A stretch of DNA of 64,000 nt from Paenibacillaceae bacterium (GTDB taxonomy: Bacteria > Bacillota > Bacilli > Paenibacillales > Paenibacillaceae). The position numbers and the translations under genes were made by a program. Shown piece by piece: positions 1-7,857 of the stretch. The stretch lies in contig CAAFUF010000039.1 in NCBI GenBank assembly GCA_900766135.1, positions 1 through 64,000 of the forward strand, in the 5' to 3' direction. Under the pieces are notes generated by a model, which searched no databases, was not told where the DNA came from, and was given only the letters and a program-made list of their open reading frames with translations. Positions within the stretch are counted from its first letter, which is position 1. Every line of letters starts with the position of its first letter.

Positions 1-1
1 T

Positions 2-93
2 GGAGAGGTGTCCGAGTTGGCCGAAGGAGCACGATTGGAAATCGTGTAGGCGTCACAAGCGTCTCGAGGGTTCGAATCCCTCTCTCTCCGCCA
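2..93 (+). tRNA. tRNA-Ser (GGA)
   Basis: Class II tRNA of 92 nt with a long variable arm. The anticodon loop reads GGA. Acceptor arm GGAGAGG pairs with the 3' strand (one G-T pair), and the CCA end is encoded. First of fifteen tRNAs. Confidence 0.95.
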
Positions 94-110
94 GCAAGGA
101 CTTTGTTTAT

Positions 111-182
111 GGCCCGTTGGTCAAGGGGTTAAGACACCTCCCTTTCACGGAGGTAACAGGGGTTCGAATCCCCTACGGGTCA
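111..182 (+). tRNA. tRNA-Glu (TTC)
   Basis: Cloverleaf with anticodon TTC and a GGTTCGAATCC T-arm. The 7-bp acceptor stem closes with one G-T pair. CCA is not encoded, so it must be added after transcription. Confidence 0.95.
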
Positions 183-264
183 TTCCATTCCTTCATCAGC
201 AAATTCATTCTTTACTTGATTTGTGATGAGGTTATCTGGTACAATAAAAATTGTCTTTTCCCAT

Positions 265-340
265 GGAGGCTTAGCTCAGCTGGGAGAGCATCTGCCTTAC
301 AAGCAGAGGGTCGGGGGTTCGATCCCCTCAGCCTCCACCA
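265..340 (+). tRNA. tRNA-Val (TAC)
   Basis: 76-nt cloverleaf with anticodon TAC, acceptor GGAGGCT paired to AGCCTCC, and encoded CCA. Confidence 0.95.
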
Positions 341-359
341 TATAGATTTTTATTACTGA

Positions 360-433
<74 letters not shown>

Positions 434-467
434 TTATCCTCGCATGAGGATGGAATCATCAAAGTGT

Positions 468-544
468 GGAGCCGTGGTGTAGAGGCCTAACATGCCTGCC
501 TGTCACGCAGGAGACCGCGGGTTCGAATCCCGTCGGCTCCGCCA
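468..544 (+). tRNA. tRNA-Asp (GTC)
   Basis: 77-nt cloverleaf, anticodon GTC, acceptor GGAGCCG with CGGCTCC, encoded CCA. Confidence 0.95.
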
Positions 545-561
545 TTTAATTTCATAAATAA

Positions 562-637
<76 letters not shown>

Positions 638-657
638 TTCAACATCATTGTTGAAGA

Positions 658-733
<76 letters not shown>

Positions 734-736
734 CAT

Positions 737-822
737 GGAGGCTTAGCGAAGTGGCCAAACGCAGCAGACTGTAAATCTGTTCTCTGACGAGTTCGGTGGT
801 TCGAATCCATCAGCCTCCACCA
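737..822 (+). tRNA. tRNA-Tyr (GTA)
   Basis: 86-nt class II tRNA with a long variable arm, anticodon GTA, encoded CCA. It begins three bases after the preceding tRNA-Thr. Confidence 0.95.
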
Positions 823-829
823 GTTTTAT

Positions 830-903
830 AGGGGCATAGTTTAAAGGTAGAACAAAGGTCTCCAAAACCTTTGGTGTGGGTTCAATTCCTGCTGCCCCTG
901 CCA
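830..903 (+). tRNA. tRNA-Trp (CCA)
   Basis: 74-nt cloverleaf, anticodon CCA, acceptor AGGGGCA with TGCCCCT, encoded 3' CCA. Confidence 0.95.
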
Positions 904-938
904 CATTTTTAAAAGTAGTAGATCGAAGTTCATATTAT

Positions 939-1015
939 GGCGGTCGTGGCGAAGGGGTTAACGCACCGGATTGTGGCTCCGGCATTCGTGGGTTCAAGTC
1001 CCATCGATCGCCCCA
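939..1015 (+). tRNA. tRNA-His (GTG)
   Basis: Anticodon GTG. An extra 5' G (the -1 base typical of tRNA-His) lies opposite C73. CCA is encoded. Confidence 0.95.
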
Positions 1016-1038
1016 TTTAATTAATTAATCAAATATAG

Positions 1039-1110
1039 TGGGGATTAGCCAAGCGGTAAGGCAACGGACTTTGACTCCGTCATGCATAGGTTCGAATCCT
1101 ATATCCCCAG
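1039..1110 (+). tRNA. tRNA-Gln (TTG)
   Basis: 72-nt cloverleaf starting with T1, as in Bacillus tRNA-Gln. Anticodon TTG, acceptor TGGGGAT with ATCCCCA. CCA is not encoded. Confidence 0.95.
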
Positions 1111-1115
1111 TATAA

Positions 1116-1190
1116 GCGGACGTGGCTCAGCGGTAGAGCATCGCCTTGCCAAGGCGAGGGTCGCGGGTTCGATTCCCGTCGTCCGCTCCA
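1116..1190 (+). tRNA. tRNA-Gly (GCC)
   Basis: 75-nt cloverleaf, anticodon GCC, acceptor GCGGACG, encoded CCA. Five bases follow the previous tRNA. Confidence 0.95.
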
Positions 1191-1202
1191 TTTTTATATC
1201 AT

Positions 1203-1276
1203 GGCGCCATAGCCAAGTGGTAAGGCACAGCTCTGCAAAAGCTTTATCCCCAGTTCGAGTCTGGGTGGCGCCTCCA
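1203..1276 (+). tRNA. tRNA-Cys (GCA)
   Basis: 74-nt cloverleaf, anticodon GCA, acceptor GGCGCCA, encoded CCA. Confidence 0.95.
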
Positions 1277-1286
1277 TTAACTGTTC

Positions 1287-1372
1287 GCGGGAGTGGCGGA
1301 ATCGGCAGACGCACAGGACTTAAAATCCTGCGGTAGGTGACTACCGTACCAGTTCAAGTCTGGTCTTCCGCA
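1287..1372 (+). tRNA. tRNA-Leu (TAA)
   Basis: 86-nt class II tRNA with anticodon TAA and a stable variable arm (GGTAGGTGACTACC). CCA is not encoded. Confidence 0.95.
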
Positions 1373-1393
1373 CTTTTGAACAACTTGATACAC

Positions 1394-1473
1394 GCCGGTG
1401 TGGCGGAATTGGCAGACGCGCGCGACTCAAAATCGTGAGGGAAACCGTGGGGGTTCGAGTCCCTTCACCGGCA
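1394..1473 (+). tRNA. tRNA-Leu (CAA)
   Basis: 80-nt class II tRNA with anticodon CAA. Last tRNA of the cluster; CCA not encoded. An integrase remnant ends 49 bp downstream on the opposite strand, so this 3' end may once have been an attachment site. Confidence 0.95.
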
Positions 1474-1488
1474 TCACATTAATAACCA

Positions 1489-1524
1489 AAAGTTCATTAG
1501 ATTAATTCTAATGAGCTTTTTTTA
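1489..1524 (+). terminator. rho-independent terminator of the tRNA operon
   Basis: A long stem (AGTTCATTAGA / TCTAATGAGCT) with a short TTAAT loop is followed by seven T. It closes the tRNA cluster. On the other strand the stem is followed by TTTTGG, so it may act in both directions. Confidence 0.85.
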
Positions 1525-1718
1525 TATTTTGATGAATGCATTCATTGTATTGGCTGAAGAAACCTTGGAATTGTACTCCAAGAGAGAATTAACATTTGAT
1601 GTGGCTCAATATGTCCCAGCCACTCTTGCACTTCTTTCATGCTGACGCCATTGCTCAAGAGCAGAGTGGCGCAACTATGGCGTAGATCATGAAAACGGAT
1701 GTGGCGCATGCTATTTTT
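1522..1718 (-). pseudogene. tyrosine recombinase (phage/ICE integrase) C-terminal remnant
   Basis: The reading frame contains the box II region of tyrosine integrases, with HDLRHSCATLL and the following EVQEWLGH. The catalytic Arg of HxLRH and the His of LGH are present. After LGH the frame is broken, but the true C-terminus (LEYNSKVSSANTMNAFIKI, stop at 1522-1524) continues in another frame, so there is a frameshift or small deletion. Everything N-terminal to box II is missing and is replaced by MFS-coding sequence. It ends 49 bp from tRNA-Leu(CAA) and points toward it, the usual layout of an integrase beside its tRNA attachment site. Non-functional. Confidence 0.8.
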
Positions 1719-2139
1719 CCGGCATGACCAAGGTGCATGATGAGTCCCCGACAAGTGAGCCGGAGGATACAAAAAGGGACGCGAGAATGACGGATTGATC
1801 CAGGCATACAAAGCGTATTTTTCCCATCCCATTACGGGTTGCCAGCTTACTGCCAATTAACGTGCTAAAAATGGACACGATACCATACAGCAAAAAAACA
1901 AGGCTAATATACTTTGCCGGAACCAAAAGCACGTCCTGGAGCAATGGGGCTAAATACGTATAGACGCTATAAGTTGCTCCAATGCTTAACGCAGGAATAA
2001 AGAAAGCAAGCAAAATTCTGGGATAGGCGAATAGTTTGAGTTGGTTTTTAAGTGAACTCCTAGTTCCCTTTAGTCCCCTAGGAATGGTTGCATAGCTTGC
2101 CATCAAATTTAAAGTCAAAAGTTTTTGCTGCTTAGTCAC
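1719..2139 (-). pseudogene. MFS drug-efflux transporter fragment (DHA1 type)
   Basis: The visible part starts in the central cytoplasmic loop and continues through about three hydrophobic segments. It resembles the corresponding region of the MFS proteins at 5221-6366 and 22208-23365 (YTYxxPLL motif after the loop). The N-terminal six-helix half is absent, and the C-terminal end runs into integrase sequence near 1718. A GTG start with an AGGAG site is present at 2139, so a truncated peptide could be made, but it cannot be a transporter. It looks like a fusion scar left by a deletion. Confidence 0.65.
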
Positions 2140-2215
2140 GATAAGTCTCCTACCTGCTCCTTATCCGGATGACAGAATCTTATTTTATAAAATTCGAAAA
2201 ACTCAATGTAGAGCT

Positions 2216-2270
2216 GTGGAATTTGACGGCAACAGCCATCATCCTAAAGCCTTGCCGTCAAATATTCCAC
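2216..2270. repeat. long imperfect inverted repeat
   Basis: The left arm at 2216-2232 (GTGGAATTTGACGGCAA) and the right arm at 2252-2270 are complementary apart from a two-base bulge, with a 19-base loop. No T-tract follows, so it is not a standard terminator. It could be a small structured RNA, a transposon end or a recombination scar. Nothing else is seen between 2140 and 2296. Confidence 0.6.
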
Positions 2271-2295
2271 TCTTGAAGCCTAAAGGCTTACAGGA

Positions 2296-2806
2296 CTAAA
2301 AATTGCGTTCCGAACCCTTCGCACGGTGCAAGCTGATGGAGGTTCGCTTCATGGCACCGGCATTGTCGCTTCCTTGCGGTCGATATAAAAAGCGATGACC
2401 TCTAAAAAGCTGACCGAGATCTACCGTAAACTCGCGGCCTTCCATTTCGAGGTTGAAACGCAACGTCGTTCGATCCGCACTCGTATTTGGCAGCAGCCAG
2501 GCAATGGAGGGTTTATCGTCTTGTGTCCTTCGGAAACAGGAAGCGTGTCCTCGCTCACCGATGTGCCTGTTCCTGCTTCGTTACGCGGCGCGGCGTAATA
2601 ATCGTCATATTCATAATCGAAGGAGACATCGGCCCAATCATGCGTTCCTTCTGCCGGTATCGTTTGTACCGGATGCCACTTTAGAAGGTATCGTGCCGCC
2701 GTCCCGGCAGACTCTCCCATGGGTCCCCAAACCTGAGCAGTAGCCTGCGGGGTCAGGGGATGACCATAACAGTGGCTGCGGAATTCCAGCTTTCCTAGCG
2801 TTTCCG
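2296..2806 (-). pseudogene. frameshifted hypothetical gene
   Basis: Two open frames on the minus strand read well as one protein if joined around 2500-2530. The upstream part includes FDYEYDDYYAAP, and the downstream part includes SADRTTLRFNLEMEGREF and stops at 2296. Upstream of the junction the second frame has a stop. The first frame overlaps the end of the gene at 2795-3172 and has no clear start of its own. I do not recognise the family. Interpretation: a broken gene that once followed the 125-residue gene in an operon. Confidence 0.35.
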
Positions 2807-3172
2807 GCCATACTTAGCCAGCGCCTTCTTTTCGGCATTTATTTCACGGGCCCAGCTTACCAATTGCTCGCCGATACGAACCGCCTGGGCAGTGAGCTCG
2901 ACGCCAGCTTTATCTTCTAGGGCCAAGGGGCCTAGCGGAAGGGATGACAGACGTCCCGAGATCGCTAAATTAGCCCGAAGGCTGTCCAAGAGCACCGTCG
3001 GATCGCCGTTTACCAGTTCACCAAGCTGAACAAGTATCGCCTCAAGCATCTTGTCTAGCTCGATAACGATCTCTTTTGCCCGATATACACCAGCAGGCAA
3101 ATTCCAATCGAAGTTCTCGTTCATGCCTTGTTTCATGGAGTCGCCAGGAAATTTGCCAATGAGAGAATCCAT
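2795..3172 (-). CDS. hypothetical protein, 125 aa
   Basis: ATG start at 3172 preceded by AGGGGAAGG at a good distance, which supports real translation. The protein is soluble and mostly helical in appearance, with no signal peptide, membrane segment or cysteine motif. The C-terminus is basic (ALAKYGRKR). I do not recognise a family. It is followed, with overlap, by the frameshifted reading frame at 2296-2806, so it is the surviving upstream gene of a damaged pair located between the tRNA-proximal scar and the ArsR module. Confidence 0.55.
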   Translation of the reverse strand: MDSLIGKFPGDSMKQGMNENFDWNLPAGVYRAKEIVIELDKMLEAILVQLGELVNGDPTVLLDSLRANLAISGRLSSLPLGPLALEDKAGVELTAQAVRIGEQLVSWAREINAEKKALAKYGRKR

Positions 3173-3592
3173 GTCGATGGCCTTCCCCTATACAATTGGC
3201 GATTTTTTCAAACCAAGTTGATATTATTGCATTTTTTGCACCTCACATAGAATGTTTTAAACGACCGTACCGCTCGCCGAAATATGGATCGATCGTTCTG
3301 TATGTTTGGTTATCAGGTTGCCCTGGGCTTGAATAGTACGCACTTTTTTGTATGATCCGATCATTTTTGTAAGGTAGGATACTTTTTGATACTTGGTTTA
3401 GATTTACATATCGGAAAGTATCGATATAATGGACTGAATATCTTAAAACGTATTAGCGGAGTGCTGTTGGCTTTCGGCGTCGCTAGCCTGGTCGGATTAA
3501 AACCAATATACCCTTTACATTTGAACGACATGATGCTAATATTTATTTCGATAGTTATAGAAATGTAGAAGATGTGCGGGGAGGTGGATACA
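3173..3592. other. intergenic region, no convincing gene
   Basis: AT-rich spacer between the divergent gene at 3172 and the arsR-type gene. It carries one ArsR-type operator near the right end (3545-3564). A 60-codon open frame at 3386-3568 has no ribosome binding site and ends in the operator, so it is not called. Confidence 0.5.
3545..3564 (+). promoter_or_regulatory. ArsR-type operator, copy 1
   Basis: ATTTCGATAGTTATAGAAAT, an imperfect palindrome (TTC-TA/TA-GAA) just upstream of the arsR-type gene. Two near-identical sites occur at 3889-3908 and 5176-5195, and nowhere else noticed in the window, so it is inferred to be the autoregulatory site. Confidence 0.65.
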
Positions 3593-3874
3593 GTGGGAGA
3601 AAATCAAGAAGATATCGGGCAAGCGGTTAAGGTGTATAAAGCTTTGGGGGAACCAACCCGGCTGAAAATCGCTTTACTGCTCGCGAAAGAGAGCAATTTA
3701 TGCTTCACTGCCGTCGGTGAAAGGCTTGAATCGGTTGCAGGCTCGACGCTATCGCATCATCTAAAGCAATTGACGGACTCTGGCTTGATTGATTCTCGCA
3801 AGAATGGATCGTTTATTCACTATAACGTCAATCGAGAAGTAGCGGAAAAATTCGCGCCCTTTTTGTTGGCGTAA
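3593..3874 (+). CDS. ArsR family transcriptional regulator
   Basis: A 93-residue winged-helix repressor of the ArsR/SmtB family, recognised from KALGEPTRLKIALLL near the N-terminus and the recognition helix region GSTLSHHLKQLTDSGLI. The GTG start at 3593 is preferred over the ATG at 3572 because GGGGAGG lies 8 bases before it. The usual metal-binding ELCVCDL motif is replaced by a segment with a single Cys, so a metal ligand is unlikely and a small organic ligand or redox signal is more plausible. It precedes a flavin monooxygenase and an MFS pump on the same strand. Matching palindromes in front of all three genes suggest one small regulon. Confidence 0.85.
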   Translation: MGENQEDIGQAVKVYKALGEPTRLKIALLLAKESNLCFTAVGERLESVAGSTLSHHLKQLTDSGLIDSRKNGSFIHYNVNREVAEKFAPFLLA

Positions 3875-3888
3875 TTTTTTTAATAATC

Positions 3889-3908
3889 ATTTCTATATAT
3901 TTAGAACA
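3889..3908 (+). promoter_or_regulatory. ArsR-type operator, copy 2
   Basis: ATTTCTATATATTTAGAACA, second copy of the motif, 113 bp upstream of the flavin monooxygenase start. A further TAGAAATGA half-site follows at 3910-3918. Confidence 0.6.
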
Positions 3909-4021
3909 ATAGAAATGATGAATACTTGAATGATGTTTTAGCGTACGAGTCGACTTGGAATCATTCTTCAATGATTTTTGCTAATCATCCCTAATCCAAT
4001 ATTAAGAAGGAGTGAATAACT

Positions 4022-5089
4022 ATGAGCAGTCAAACGAATACGATGGAGATTGGAATGAGCACTTTCCTCCATGCAAATCCCGGAAATGGGGGTGTCTCGC
4101 ATGCCGAGAGGCTACGCCAAGCGATCGAAGAAATCCAATTGGCAGATCAGGTCGGCCTTGACGTCTATGCCATCGGCGAGCATCATCGCATCGAATACAC
4201 AAGCTCGTCGCCAGCTGTCATACTGGCAGCAGCTGCAGTTACAACAAAGCGGATCCGGCTCTCGAGCGCAGTGACGGTGCTATCTTCGGACGATCCGGTG
4301 CGGGTATATCAGGACTTTGCAACGTTGGACGGTCTGTCGAACGGGCGAGCGGAGATCATGGCCGGACGGGGTTCGTTCATTGAATCGTTTCCGTTATTCG
4401 GTTATGACCTTGATGATTATGAGGGGTTGTTCGAAGAGAAACTGGAACTGCTGCTAGCGATTCGCGCTTCCGAGAAGGTGACCTGGCGCGGCAGTCATCG
4501 CCCGGCAATTGACAACATGGGTATCTACCCTCGTGCACAACAAGAGCCTTTACCTGTCTGGATCGGATCAGGCGGCAATCCGGAATCGGCTATTCGGGCC
4601 GGCTTGCTGGGGCTTCCGATTGTCTTCTCTATCCTGGGAGGGGAGCCAAAAAGATTCGCACCCTTAGTGGAGCTTTATAAAGAAGCCGCAGTGAAAGCTG
4701 GTCACGATCCGAGTAAGCTGCAAATTGCTACACATTCGCATGGCTTTATTGCGGATACGGTACAAGAGGCAACTGAGCGGTATTATCCTGTCATGGCTGG
4801 CCAAATGAACCACATTGGACGGGAACGAGGCTGGCCTACCTATACACGTGACTCGTACGATTCAGCCCGCAGCCTTCACGGCGCTCTTTACGTCGGAGAT
4901 CCCGGATACGTCGCAGAAAAAATCGTGCTGCTGCATAAGAACCTTGGCTTGACTCGCTTCATGATGTACATCGATTTCAGTTCGTTGCCTCACCGCGACT
5001 TGCTGCGGACGATTGAGCTTCTAGGCACCAAAGTAGCGCCGATTGTCCGAAAGGAGCTCGCCCGCCAGACGTCTGGCCATAACGCCTAA
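4022..5089 (+). CDS. LLM-class (luciferase-like) flavin-dependent monooxygenase
   Basis: A 355-residue bacterial-luciferase-fold protein. It is expected to oxidise an organic substrate using reduced FMN supplied by a separate reductase. Family features seen: an N-terminal barrel strand with EIGMSTF, GLDVYAIGEHHR in the second strand region, RIRLSSAVTVLSSDDPVRVYQDFATLDGLSNGR (the FMN-phosphate segment), AGRGSF, and PVWIGSGG in the second half. It starts with ATG seven bases after AAGGAG. It lies between an ArsR regulator and an MFS pump, each preceded by the same palindrome, which points to inducible detoxification: oxidise, then export. The substrate cannot be told from sequence. Confidence 0.85.
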   Translation: MSSQTNTMEIGMSTFLHANPGNGGVSHAERLRQAIEEIQLADQVGLDVYAIGEHHRIEYTSSSPAVILAAAAVTTKRIRLSSAVTVLSSDDPVRVYQDFATLDGLSNGRAEIMAGRGSFIESFPLFGYDLDDYEGLFEEKLELLLAIRASEKVTWRGSHRPAIDNMGIYPRAQQEPLPVWIGSGGNPESAIRAGLLGLPIVFSILGGEPKRFAPLVELYKEAAVKAGHDPSKLQIATHSHGFIADTVQEATERYYPVMAGQMNHIGRERGWPTYTRDSYDSARSLHGALYVGDPGYVAEKIVLLHKNLGLTRFMMYIDFSSLPHRDLLRTIELLGTKVAPIVRKELARQTSGHNA

Positions 5090-5175
5090 AGCAGAGGCCG
5101 AACGCTTGAAACGGGGAGGCTTGATTGGGCCGAGAAATGAAACCGGCGAATGGAGCACTCATTTTTTTGTTTATG

Positions 5176-5195
5176 ATTTCTATAGATTTAGAAAT
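5176..5195 (+). promoter_or_regulatory. ArsR-type operator, copy 3
   Basis: ATTTCTATAGATTTAGAAAT, the best palindrome of the three copies, 25 bp upstream of the MFS start. Like copy 1 it is followed by GTAGAAG. Confidence 0.65.
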
Positions 5196-5220
5196 GTAGA
5201 AGTAAAAAGGAGAGAGACCT

Positions 5221-6366
5221 ATGAGAAATTCATGGAAAATTTATATTTTAGCTATTGTCAGCTTTTTAGTCGGAACTTCAGAGTTTGTAATTGCCGGCAT
5301 TTTGGATATGCTTGCAAGTGATATTGGAGTGTCGGTAGCGGCGGCCGGGCAGTTGATTACGGTCTACTCGCTTGCTTATGCCATCGGCACTCCGGTTCTT
5401 ATTGCACTTACGGCAAAAATGGATCGAAGAAAGCTGATGCTGTCGGCTTTGGGATTATTTTTCGTAGGGAACTTGATCACTGTCACAACTTCAGGCTATG
5501 GCATGCTGCTCGGTGCAAGAATTATTTTGGCGATCAGCACGGGGGTATTTATGGTCGTCGCCCTGACGGTTGCCGCAAAAATATCTCATCCTGGAAAACA
5601 GGGCAGCGCTATTGCTACGGTTCTAGTGGGCTTTAACCTCGCACTTATTCTAGGGGTCCCGCTTGGGAGAATCATTGCTAGCTCACATGATTGGAAAATG
5701 ATCTTCACAGGAGTCGGAGCCCTGAGTTTGGTCGCGATGTTGGTCCTTCTGCTGACGATTCCGAAATCGGAAGGAGAGGCTCCCGTTCCTATTCGGGAAC
5801 AGCTTGCCTTATTCAAAAGCCCTCGAATCTCTGTCGCACTTTCCATCAGTTTTTTTTGGATATTAGGCTATACGATGCTGTACACCTATATAACGCCGTT
5901 TCTTTTGGACATTACGAGGATGAGTGAAGGGATGGTAAACGTCGGGTTGTTTGCGTTTGGGCTGGCCAGTCTCATAGGCTCCCAAGCTGGCGGCTACGGT
6001 GCAGATAAATGGGGTATCCCCCGTACGATGATTGGAGGCTTGCTCTTCCACTCGGGAATATTATTATTACTGACGGCGTTCTCCCATTCGTCCATGATCG
6101 TTTTGCCTTTGCTTATGTTATGGTCCTTTTTCGCTTGGTCGACAGGGCCTGTTCAACAAGTTTATTTAATCGGCATGGCTCCTCAGGCTTCAGGGATCAT
6201 CTTGAGTTTGAATAATTCTATTGTGCAGTTGGGCATGGCTGTAGGGGCTGTAATCGGAGGCATCGTTGTAGAAAGCATCTCGCTTGCATCCGTTGGTTTG
6301 CTTGGCGGAGTTGGCGTTGCCATTGGACTCATCCCGGCTATTATTTCATTATCCCTGCGTCGCTGA
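5221..6366 (+). CDS. MFS transporter, DHA1 drug:H+ antiporter type
   Basis: A 381-residue protein with twelve hydrophobic segments. Family marks are the N-terminal FLVGTSEFVIAGILD, the loop 2-3 basic motif AKMDRRKLM and the central loop before YTYITPFLL. It probably exports a small organic compound across the cytoplasmic membrane in exchange for protons. Strong AAGGAGAGAG upstream of the ATG. Third gene of the ArsR-LLM monooxygenase-MFS set. Similar in layout to the MFS at 22208-23365, with which it shares the QLITVYSL segment, so the two are paralogs. Confidence 0.85.
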   Translation: MRNSWKIYILAIVSFLVGTSEFVIAGILDMLASDIGVSVAAAGQLITVYSLAYAIGTPVLIALTAKMDRRKLMLSALGLFFVGNLITVTTSGYGMLLGARIILAISTGVFMVVALTVAAKISHPGKQGSAIATVLVGFNLALILGVPLGRIIASSHDWKMIFTGVGALSLVAMLVLLLTIPKSEGEAPVPIREQLALFKSPRISVALSISFFWILGYTMLYTYITPFLLDITRMSEGMVNVGLFAFGLASLIGSQAGGYGADKWGIPRTMIGGLLFHSGILLLLTAFSHSSMIVLPLLMLWSFFAWSTGPVQQVYLIGMAPQASGIILSLNNSIVQLGMAVGAVIGGIVVESISLASVGLLGGVGVAIGLIPAIISLSLRR

Positions 6367-6468
6367 TCTGCAGCTGCGGAACGAAACGGAGCGTAACCGG
6401 CAATGCGGAAGTTTGAAAACAAGGCTTCTATATAAGTTGAACAAATGATATCAGAGAAGGAGGGAGCG

Positions 6469-6739
6469 GTGAAGGGGCCGGACTGGTTCATAGACCCCTA
6501 CTTCCTGAGCCCGGGCAGTAAAAGCCTGCTCACCCTCTTCGGTGCAGAACATATACTTGGCGGAATCTCCGGGTACAACGTCGCGGAGACGACGGACAAG
6601 AACCCCGAACGAGTTGCTTTGCTCCACAGCTCACGTGGTCTTACCTTCGCGATGCGCTCAATCTCGACGATTCAAGCTGGCAGCCCGGAAAGATCTGGAG
6701 GAGGGTGCCGATCCATTAGGTCGCATCGAATCTAAGTAA
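6469..6739 (+). pseudogene. alpha/beta hydrolase C-terminal remnant
   Basis: The frame from GTG 6469 matches, residue for residue over most of its length, the C-terminal 85 or so residues of the hydrolase at 14269-15201 (PYFLSPG, LLTLFGAEH, NPERVALL). It shifts frame around 6635 and recovers the same final DPLGRIESK end at 6739. The nucleophile region is absent and only the segment with the catalytic His (GAEH) remains. This is therefore a decayed second copy of that gene, on the opposite strand. Confidence 0.8.
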
Positions 6740-6773
6740 GAACCTAAAAGGCGTGATCAAGCGAATCAAAGAA

Positions 6774-6800
6774 AGGGCCATCCCGCAAAAGGATGGCCCT
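6774..6800 (-). terminator. terminator of the 10296-6901 minus-strand operon
   Basis: Perfect 10-bp stem AGGGCCATCC / GGATGGCCCT with a 7-base loop. On the minus strand it is followed by TTCTTTG, and it lies about 100 bp after the EamA gene. Confidence 0.7.
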
Positions 6801-6900
6801 AAATCTAAAGCCAAAGAGAGCCATGATATAAAGCGCTCCCTTTGGCTTGTCGTAAGACCTTTATCTTTTTCTTGTGAGCCTCGATTACAGCGCAGGATTT

Positions 6901-7812
6901 TTACCTCTTGGCAGAGGATATTTTCAGTGTATCGGCTTTTGATTTCCTTGTTCTCTGTCCCTGCATAGTGGCTAGAACTACGCCGGAAATAATGAGAACA
7001 GATCCTGCCACTTGCGTTAAGGAAATCGGGGTGCCGAGCGTGATATAACCTAAAATCATGGCGACAAACGGTTGTAAATTCAAAAACAGGGAGGCTTTAG
7101 CCGCCCCTACCTTGCGAATCTGCGCATTCCAGATTACGGCGCATAAGCCCTGAATAAGCAGCGCCGAACCGACCAAGAGAACCCACCACCAAAAGTGAGG
7201 CTGTAATTGTACGTTAGGCTCGCTCCAGACCGCCACCGGGTATACCGAGATGCAGCCGAGTACGGTGGTATACACCGTTGCGACAAACGCATCCATACGT
7301 TCCGTCAGCTTTTTCATGAGGATCATAGATCCCGACAATGCCAACATACAGATAAACATGATCCAGACGCCTTCGGTAATGGCTGTGCTCATCCTTCCGC
7401 CAGTTTTAACCACGAAGAAGACACCGGTGAGGGCGACAATCGAGCCTGCAACCATGCGTTTCGTTAACGGCTCTTTCAAAAATAAGCGGGCAAATAGCGC
7501 CGTAAAAATTGGAGCTGACGATAAGATGAGCGAAGCTGTGGTTGCGTCCGTTGTCCGGAGACCTGTAAAGAAAGAAACTTGGTGAAGCAGCATCCCGATT
7601 AGAACGAAGGGGACCAAATAAACGAAGTCGCGGAACGTAATCTTCGCCAAGCCACGAGTTGCAACCAAATAAATAAGCAGGAACGCCGATGAAACCAGAA
7701 GCCGGTATGCCGACAGATGCAAGGCGGGGAATGCCTCCAGCAGCAGCGAGCCTAAGACGAAGTTGCTCCCGTAAAGGGCTGCGCAAAACAAGAGAAGCAA
7801 ATAAGTTCGCAA
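6901..7812 (-). CDS. DMT superfamily (EamA) transporter
   Basis: A 303-residue, ten-helix membrane protein with two EamA repeats. Marks are the N-terminal FCAALYGSNFVLG, then LILSSAPIFTALFARLFLKEPL at the end of the first repeat and SLFLNLQPFVAMILGYITLGTPI at the end of the second. Proteins of this group export amino acids, nucleosides or other metabolites. It is the last gene of a minus-strand set with a RidA protein, an alpha/beta hydrolase and an MBL-fold enzyme, so it may export a product of that pathway. The C-terminus is strongly basic. Confidence 0.85.
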   Translation of the reverse strand: MRTYLLLLFCAALYGSNFVLGSLLLEAFPALHLSAYRLLVSSAFLLIYLVATRGLAKITFRDFVYLVPFVLIGMLLHQVSFFTGLRTTDATTASLILSSAPIFTALFARLFLKEPLTKRMVAGSIVALTGVFFVVKTGGRMSTAITEGVWIMFICMLALSGSMILMKKLTERMDAFVATVYTTVLGCISVYPVAVWSEPNVQLQPHFWWWVLLVGSALLIQGLCAVIWNAQIRKVGAAKASLFLNLQPFVAMILGYITLGTPISLTQVAGSVLIISGVVLATMQGQRTRKSKADTLKISSAKR

Positions 7813-7857
7813 GCAGATGCGCCTTCTTTCACAGAAATAAAGGATAATGGAGCGGAT

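Noticed and set aside
3386..3568. 60-codon hydrophobic open frame before the arsR-type gene
   Set aside because: No ribosome binding site, ends inside the ArsR operator, and no family resemblance.
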